From Amorphophallus konjac (lineage: Eukaryota; Streptophyta; Magnoliopsida; Alismatales; Araceae), in the NCBI GenBank assembly GCA_022559845.1, contig JAHNEJ010001963.1, forward strand, positions 117,666 through 181,665: a DNA stretch of 64,000 nucleotides. Reading direction: 5' to 3'. Within the stretch, counting starts at the first letter, position 1; each line of letters opens with the position of its first letter. The notes below the pieces were generated by a model. The model was not told the DNA's origin. It saw nothing but the letters and a program-made list of their open reading frames with translations, and did not search any database. Position numbers and translations under genes: made by a program. Positions 57,413-64,000 of the stretch are shown piece by piece.

Positions 57413-58926
57413 TCACTCGGGACATGTCGGCTGCGTTGCATGATACAGCTTAATGTGTTTTCCATTGAGGGGAGAGAACTGAATGACTCCTTTGTGGTCT
57501 ACAAGGATGTAGGCACCCCCTTCATATACTCGGCGGACGATATACGGCCCGACCCAGTTTTCGACCAGCTTCCCTTTGGGGTTGGAGGCCATCACTTCTT
57601 TTCTTTTGACCATTACCAGGTCTCCTTTCTTGAATTCTCGACCCTTGACTAGCTTGTCAAAAGCACGGGCCATGCGAGCTTGGTAGAGCTGGATGTTTTG
57701 CTGCGCCCGGAGGCGTTTTCCTTCGAGCTCAACGAGCTCTTCCAATCTTCTTTCTGCATTGGTCTGCTCACCATTGACTAGTCCGTGCTGGATGGCAACT
57801 CGCAATGAAGGAACTTCAAGTTCAATTGGCACCACAGCTTCTGACCCGTAGACGAGGGAGAAAGGTGAACAGCCGGTTGGGGTCTTGTAGACAGTACGAT
57901 AGGCCCAAAGTGCTTCGTACATCCTTTCTTCCCAATCTTTTTTATTAGACTTAACAGTCTTTGCCAGCAGCGTGCACAGTGTCTTGTTAAAGGCTTCTGC
58001 GAGTCCATTGGCTTGAGGGTTGTAGGGGGACGATGTCCTCCAGTCGATTTTATATTTGTCGGCCAGCCGATAAACCTTCTGTTTCTAAAGTGACTGCCAT
58101 TATCAGAGATGATTCGGTTGGGGATCCCGAACCGAAATATTACATTCTGCCGGAAGAATCTTGCAACTAGTTCTCCCGTCACATCTCTTAGTGCTACTGC
58201 CTCCGCCCATCTGGAGAAGTAGTCCGTAGCTGCTAAGATGTATCTGCACCCTGATGAAGATGCTGGTAGCGGCCCTACTACGTCCGTGCCCCACTGAGCA
58301 AACGGCCAGCTTGGTAGGGTGGGATGCAATGGCACTGGAGGTCTCCTTGCCACATTAGCATGTTCTTGACACTTCTGACAAGCTTTGGCAAACTTGCAGC
58401 AATCGTCAAATATAGTGGGCCAATAGTAACCCAGTTTCTTTATCTCAATTTTCATTTTCGGGCCAGCCTGGTGTGCTCCAGCTGATCCTGCATGGACCTC
58501 CTGCATCACCTGTCCTGCTTCTGCTGAAGACAAGCAACGGAGTAGGACTTTCCTTCGGGCATCTGCCATAATTCGGAACAAGGTCCCGCTTCTCATCTCG
58601 TAAGAATCCTTGATCCTCAAGAGTTTCATTCTTTGTTCCTTTTCTTTTGGAAGTTGCTGGTGTTGAAACCAGCATAGGAGATGCTCTCGCCAATCGGGCT
58701 GCTGACCCCCTTCGATGACTGCTACTTCCATCTCTTGTTCGTCGATCAGGACCTCTGTCACGCTGGGGACCTGTCGGCGGTTGATCACTGTTATATTCAG
58801 GCTTGTGTCTGGCGGGACCGCCAATGAACTGGCCAGCTTAGCGAGGGCGTCTGCCTGAGCATTCCGGCCTCGATTGATGTGCTTAATGTTGATGAAGTAA
58901 AATTTTGACATCAGGCGAGTTGCCAA
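57413..58926 (-). pseudogene. Tat integrase, frame-broken
   Basis: 58926 down to ~58050 gives the zinc finger (YYWPTIFDDCCKFAKACQKCQ) and the core start (WGTDVVGPLP, DYFSRW, IISDNGSHF). The frame then changes near 58050, and 57922-57413 restores the C-terminal part (ALWAYRTVYKTPTGCSPFSLVYG; KGDLVMVKR; ENWVGPYIV). The residues around the catalytic Glu fall in the disrupted stretch. No chromodomain is seen, as expected for Tat. Confidence 0.85.
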
Positions 58927-59998
58927 CTGGTGATAGGGGAGGAGCTCTTGCTTTCGTACATCGAACTCTCCTTCTAGCTAGTTTTATAACTAGCATGGAA
59001 TCTCCGAATGCTTCCAGCATCTGAATTCCCATGGACAGGGCAATTTGCAACCCGATTATCAGGGCTTCATATTCTGCTTCATTGTTTGTGCATTGCTTGT
59101 TTATGGAACAGGATGTATGTACCACTTCTCCTTCTGGGGATTTCAGGACTATGCCTGCTCCTGCTCTGACCCTGGCTGACCCGGTGGCAGAGGTGTCAAT
59201 TCTGGAAGCGCCATCAAAGTATAGTTGCCATAAGGAGGGCTGTACTTGCACGGCTTCTAGGGTTTCATCTTCAGGAAGCTCCGGCTCCAACGGGCAATCC
59301 CCGGGCACTGGGTGCTCAGCGAAGAAGTCTGCAATAGCTTGGCCCTTGACGGCCTTGCGCGGCACGTAGGAGATATCAAACTCCATAAGGATTACCGCCC
59401 ATTTGCCCAGGCGGCCTTTGAGTGCCGGTTGAGACATAATGTACTTCAGGGGATCCTCTTTGGATACCAAGCTGATTTCATGCGACAACATATAGTGTCG
59501 GAGCTTTTTAACTGCGAAGACCAGCGCCAGACAGATCTTCTCAATATAAGTATATTTCTCTTCAGTTCTGACCAGTCTCCGACTGAGGTAATAGAGGGCT
59601 TGTTCTTTCCCTTCTTCATTATTCTGGGCCAGCATTGCCCCCAGAGAATTATGTGTAGCTGCTATATACAGTATCAATGGTCGTCCTTTCACTGGTGCGC
59701 CCAACACTGGAGGAGTTTTCAGGTAGTCTTTTAGCTTGTCGAAGGCTGCCTGGCAATCTTCATCCCAATAAAAGGGGACATCTTTCATCATCAACTTGTG
59801 AAAAGGCTGGCATCGCCCTGACAAATTGGAAATGAAACGCCGGTTATAAGCCAAACGGCCCTGTAGTGATCTCAGCTCGGAGATGTTCTTGGCGGAGGTA
59901 ACCCCTGAATCGCCTTGATCTTTGCGGGGTCTATCTCGATTCCCCGATATCGGACGATGAAGCCCAAGAATTTTCCGCTCGACACTCCGAACGCACAT
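58883..59998 (-). pseudogene. Tat RNase H plus archaeal-type RNase H
   Basis: The N-terminal part continues RT thumb/connection (LQGRLAYNRRFISNLSGRCQ) into the first RNase H-like region (LYIAATHNSLGAMLAQ, YLSRRLVRTEEKYT). Then WQLYFDGASR, GAGIVLKSPEG, NNEAEYEALIIGLQIA and GDS form the second, archaeal-type RNase H with its D-E-D residues. Frame joins to RT and integrase are broken. Confidence 0.85.
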
Positions 59999-60589
59999 TT
60001 CATAGGGTTCATTTTTAGCTCATGCTGCCTCAGCCTCTGAAAAACAATCCGGAGGTCTTGCAGATGATCTTCTTTTCTTCTGGTTTTGACCACCAGGTCA
60101 TCTATGTAGCACTCGACCTTGTGGTAGAGCAGTTCATCAAAGATTTTGGTCATTGCGCGCTGATAGGTTGCGCCAGCATTCTTTAGTCCGAACGGCATTC
60201 TCTTGTAATGATAAATGCCTTTAGGAGTTCGGAAAGTAGTATGGACTCGGTCATGCTCCGCAATCCAAATCTGATTGTAGCCGGAAGACCCGTCCATGAA
60301 TGATAGGGCCTCATGGCCGGTTGTAGCATCAATCATGACCTCAGTTATCGGCACCGGGAAGTCATCTTTGGGGTAGGCTTTATTTAGATCCCGGAAGTCG
60401 ACACATATCCGGATCTGTCCATTCTTCTTTTTCACGGGGATGATATTGCCAGCCATGTGGTGTACTGATTTTCTTCAACAAATCCACGTCAATGAGCTTG
60501 TCAACTTCAGCACAAATTTGGGTGATGAGCTCTGGCCTCATGCGCCGCGGTGGTTGCTTTACCGGCTCGGCGTCAGGGCTAATCGCCAC
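59872..60589 (-). pseudogene. Tat reverse transcriptase
   Basis: Two overlapping frames give the start (RRMRPELITQICAEVDKL) and the body: VKKKNGQIRICVDFRDLNKA, MDGSSGYNQI, FGLKNAGATYQRAM and the active-site motif YIDDLVVK, then FLGFIVRYRGIEI. One frame change lies near 60450 and another near 59900. Confidence 0.88.
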
Positions 60590-61801
60590 TCATGTTGCGA
60601 GACAGCGGGGCTTAGACCTGGCATCTCTTTGTAAGTCCAGGCGAAGCAATCCCGGTATTCTAGCAGTAGTGAGTGTACAGCTCCCGTTCCTCTGGGGATA
60701 GTTGGGTGCTGAGGAAGGTAGGCCTAGGGTCCTTCTCATTTCCCAGGTTGACTTCTATTAGTTCATCGACTGTGGCTTGGCCTCCGTCTTCTATCTCCGG
60801 AGGTGCCGGTTGGAGGTCAACGAAGTCTGGAATGCCATCTTGAGGGTCGAGCACTTCGACTTCCCTCGTCAGACACCGCCAGAGCTTCCTAGGTTTCTTG
60901 ATTCTTGTGCCAGCGGCTGAGTGGATTGTTCTATTAGCAAATCCATTGTCGTCGCAGCTTCCAAGGATGAGAGAGCAGCCTTGGTGTTTGCAGATGAGAT
61001 TGCAGCCATGACGGGCTGGTAACTGTTCACTGCCAGGCCCGGACAGCATGACTGATTTTGCAGCAGAAGTTGAGGATGTTTCACCTTCTGGGACAGTTGT
61101 ATCTTCCAGCAGAAGTGGCTTTTTCTTTCTGGTAGCTGGCTCCCCTTGATTGGAGTTGACCAAGGCCTCCCTGATTGGCAGAAAGGGTGTTGAAGTAGCC
61201 ATTAGTAGGACCCCTGGAGGGAGAGACTCCTAGCTTCTTGACTGTCTTCCGGCTTCGCTGCTGCTAGCCGTATCAAATTCGGCTTGAAGGCCGCTTCTTC
61301 AGGATGAACTTGCTCCCAGCATCGGCGAGGGGCCGAGGTTTCAGCTTCTTGATTCTGGACGAGCCAGTTCAAATATTCGGCCTTCCACCGGATACTCATC
61401 AAAGGTTGCCCCTCAAGGGCATCTTCAGTAGGATAGAAGGCTGGAGATAGTATCCACCTCGTACCGCCCACTGTAATAATATTCTTCCAGGGTGAAGCCC
61501 AACCCTGGATGTTGAGAGACACGTCTCATTTCCTTATCCAGATTTGCAGGATGCCACATCTTCTGGAAAGCTTCCTTTGCGTTTTGAGACTGATCGGGAG
61601 GATGTGTTGCTTCTGAAACATCTTAGCCATCGATCAGTTGTTAAATGCCAGACCTTGGACAGGAACCCGGGGTTGCCTAGATCTTTCAGGGAGGCTTGCA
61701 ATCTGTATCTTCCGAGTGTGATGCTCCTCAGCTGTATAGAACAAGCTGCTGGGCCCATCTTCCTGTGTCACCTCCAGGCATTGAAAGGTTCGACAGTGGG
61801 A

Positions 61802-62620
61802 TCATTGAGGTCGGGGACTGGCTTGGTGAGGCCAGCCGGGACTCTGATGCGGTCGTGCTGTCGATCGACTGCACTTCCTTAGCCTTTGGGGTATAATGCT
61901 GGGGGTGTCACCCTGCCGACATTTCCAGAAGCTGTGATGTGGGAGACCACCTTCGGCTTGACATATCCGCGGCGGTGGTGGATACCAACCGTCACCCGAT
62001 CTATTCTTCCACGCCCCTGCGGGGGCCTCAGCTTCAGAAACCTTCCGGGGAAGCCCCGTATATAGGTTGGCGTCCGCCAAGTGACATTCAAACACCTCGA
62101 ATGGGTGGATATCAGCAAATATCCTCTCCTCCTTCCCCTGGAGGCTGTATTTGATGGATTGGTGGAGCGTGGAGGGCACCACCATATTTTCATGCAGCCA
62201 TGGGCGGCCGAGCAGTGCTTTGTAGGAGGTGCGAGAGTCAATGACATGAAACTGCACCGTTGTAGTGAAATCTGCTAGGGTCAGCGTGAACTCTGCCACT
62301 CCCATAGATACTTCACATTTTTGGTTGAAGCCAGTGATACGCATATCCCTGACTTTCTCGAGATGCACATTAAAGTGGTACCTCTCGTATATTCTGTATG
62401 GCAGGATGTTGACTGCTGCACCAGGATCGACCAGGATCAGGTTCAGTTGTCTCCCATTCAGGTGCCCTTTCATATATAGCGGCCTGTTGTGGCTGGCAGT
62501 AGGTAGTAGCATGTCTTCTGGAGAGAAGGTCATACTGGCTTCTGGTATAGCCTCAGCTATGCAGGCTTCAAAATGAGCAGGCTCTGCAGAGCAGTGATGA
62601 TCCCTGTCGAGTTTCTTCAC
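61802..62620 (-). pseudogene. Tat aspartic protease region
   Basis: The frame contains LILVDPGAAVNILPYRIYER, ITGFNQKCEVSMG and LLGRPWLH, the retropepsin layout (active site, flap, and the family's late LGRPW motif). The active site reads D-P-G-A instead of the usual D-[ST]-G-[SA], which may mark inactivation. A long linker towards RT (61522-60660) has no recognised domain. Confidence 0.75.
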
Positions 62621-62805
62621 TCAAAGAGAGAATTTCCCAGATCGTAAATCGAGCGGGGAGCTTCTTGGGCAACTTCATTATTCGGCTCCCAGCCCGGACA
62701 TTGGAGATTCATCTCTTCAGTCCATCTGGGCTTTGGGAGGTTTTGATTTGTGGGTCCAGACCTGCTTCATCTTCCTCACCGCGGCACCCTCTTGACTGGC
62801 ACCGG

Positions 62806-64000
62806 CTATCGGGTCTTCTTTATTAGCTGCTGTAGGGCAAGCTCCATCTGCATTCGCATCCTCAGTAGATTGCGCTGGCTGCGGTGAATGGCCCCGGGTG
62901 TAGGGTTAGCCTCTTGACAGGGCTGCTTCCCCTTTGACATCTTCATAAATTCAAGGAATGAAGGGACTGCCTTGCCCCCACTCTTGTTGTATAGGCCTGA
63001 CGGAGGAGGGATTTGGACTCCCTTAACTTCCGGCGGAGGTGTCTTGTAGGGTTGCTCCCCTCTGAACATAATGTTGTGATTGGGTGGTGGCTGGCGCCCC
63101 CATTTTCAGCCCGACCGAGTGGCATGCGCAGCAGTTGCGGCCTCGGCTTTGCCTCCCCCAGCATGGGGTGTGAAGCAAATTTCTTCTTCTTCCTCTTCTC
63201 CGGGTAGGTTGAAGAGTGCTGACAGGGTACTGCAGGAGACAACCTGTGTTTTATTGGCCCCAGCGGCCTTTCTTTTCTTCTTCTTTTGCTCTCTTCTTTT
63301 TGGTTTCTGCGGTGCCTGCCCCCAGAACAGGCTGCCCTCTTCAGGGGATGCTGCTTCAGCTTCCTCCACCTGTTTGAGTGAGAGTTGTTCCAGTTCTTGC
63401 CATGGGACGTGGTCCCGTACCAGCAGAGGTTTCAATTCGGGCTGCACATATTCATCTAGCCCTTCAATCAGGTGCTGCAGTCGAAGGACTCCAGGATTGG
63501 TTTCCTTGATTACTAGCAGCGGAGTTTGTCTCCTCCTGTTAGGTGTATGTATTCTGACAGCTGTAGGTGGAGTGACCCATACGGTGCTACCACTGGCGGA
63601 GCAGGCCGGGGTGTAATGCCATGGATATGTGCCCCCTCTTTTGGGCGGGTGCCCCTCTTCTTTGCTTCACAGGGATATGCTGCCACCCCTGTTGTTCTTT
63701 CACGGGCTCCAGGAAATGGATTTCGTAGGTGCTCCGTGTGCTTGCTCCAGAGATCTCCTCAGTAATGCCTGGTAGAGGGAGATCATTTGACTGCTGCCTT
63801 CCTGAAAGGGACTTCATGTGGCCGAGGAGGGTCCACTTTGTACTCTCCCAGCTCTATTTCATTCTTCTTTACCATTCCTTCGATGACGTCTTTGAAAACA
63901 TAACAGTCTTCGATTGGATGTCCCAACATCTGGTGGTAGGGGCAGAATCTTGGACTGTCTTTTCTTTTCAGGTCCTCCGGCCTCCTTGGCTCAGGCAAAG
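62806..64000 (-). pseudogene. Tat gag C-terminal part
   Basis: The frame entering at the right edge (63998-63783) holds FCPYHQMLGHPIEDCYVFKD, the C-H-H-C knuckle of Tat gag proteins. Further frames to 62806 are Lys/Pro-rich spacer. The bulk of gag lies beyond the window. Confidence 0.7.

Larger units (their letters stand above)
57413..64000 (-). mobile_element. Tat-lineage Ty3/gypsy element, decayed gag-pol (5' part beyond the window)
   Basis: The minus strand carries gag end, protease, RT, RNase H, a second archaeal-type RNase H and integrase in order. The second RNase H marks the Tat clade (Ogre/Retand relatives). The coding region is cut by several frame changes (near 59.9, 58.95 and 58.05 kb, and in the gag-protease part), so it is not functional. 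The 3' region extends left through tandem arrays and an antisense ORF region to the LTR edge near 51298; the 5' LTR is off the right edge. Confidence 0.88.

Overview
The window is plant nuclear DNA, made mostly of transposable elements around one recognisable host gene. A spliced gene for cytosolic ribosomal protein eS12, plant Ty3/gypsy lineages (chromovirus and Tat) and a PIF/Harbinger element with Myb/SANT ORF1 domains all point to an angiosperm. A monocot is possible but I cannot prove it. No prokaryotic, organellar or viral genome is present.

Layout. 1-3680 is an LTR retrotransposon reduced to two ~2.0-kb LTRs around only ~140 bp holding a primer-binding site and a polypurine tract. 3681-4960 is purine-rich sequence and 4965-5865 a minisatellite built on 'tatagacttt'. 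5866-14187 is gene-poor: a possible auxin-response-factor N-terminal relic (6761-6948), a weak LINE scrap, an AT-rich minisatellite (10660-11610) and a C-rich minisatellite (12080-13140). 14188-26337 is a ~12-kb PIF/Harbinger transposon with matching terminal inverted repeats. Its minus strand carries a two-Myb ORF1, a small ORF joining an RNase H1 N-terminal hybrid-binding domain to a transmembrane helix, and a three-exon DDE transposase. 26867-27802 is a long-armed foldback element with 8-bp flanking repeats.

28790-34427 (minus) is a complete eS12/RPS12 gene whose four coding exons join in frame to 141 codons. Its first coding intron (3.8 kb) holds a 5'-truncated L1 LINE, itself split by a 5'-truncated RTE-like LINE; both insertions keep perfect target-site duplications. 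A SINE-like unit lies in the second coding intron. Upstream lie a G-box, a telo-box and a 0.57-kb hAT-type MITE.

35690-64000 is nested gypsy DNA. A very young, intact Tekay/Del-type chromovirus (38413-48452, minus, TSD ataac, nearly identical 2.3-kb LTRs, one 1732-codon gag-pol ORF with a C-terminal chromodomain) sits inside older sequence. That older sequence includes a decayed Tat-lineage element on the minus strand (gag-PR-RT-RH-aRH-INT, 57413-64000) whose 3' region has several tandem arrays, an antisense ORF region (52063-53937, plus) and an LTR edge near 51298. More tandem arrays lie at 36730-37910.

Introns and frames were worked out by eye. Lineage names rest on motifs, not on phylogenies.
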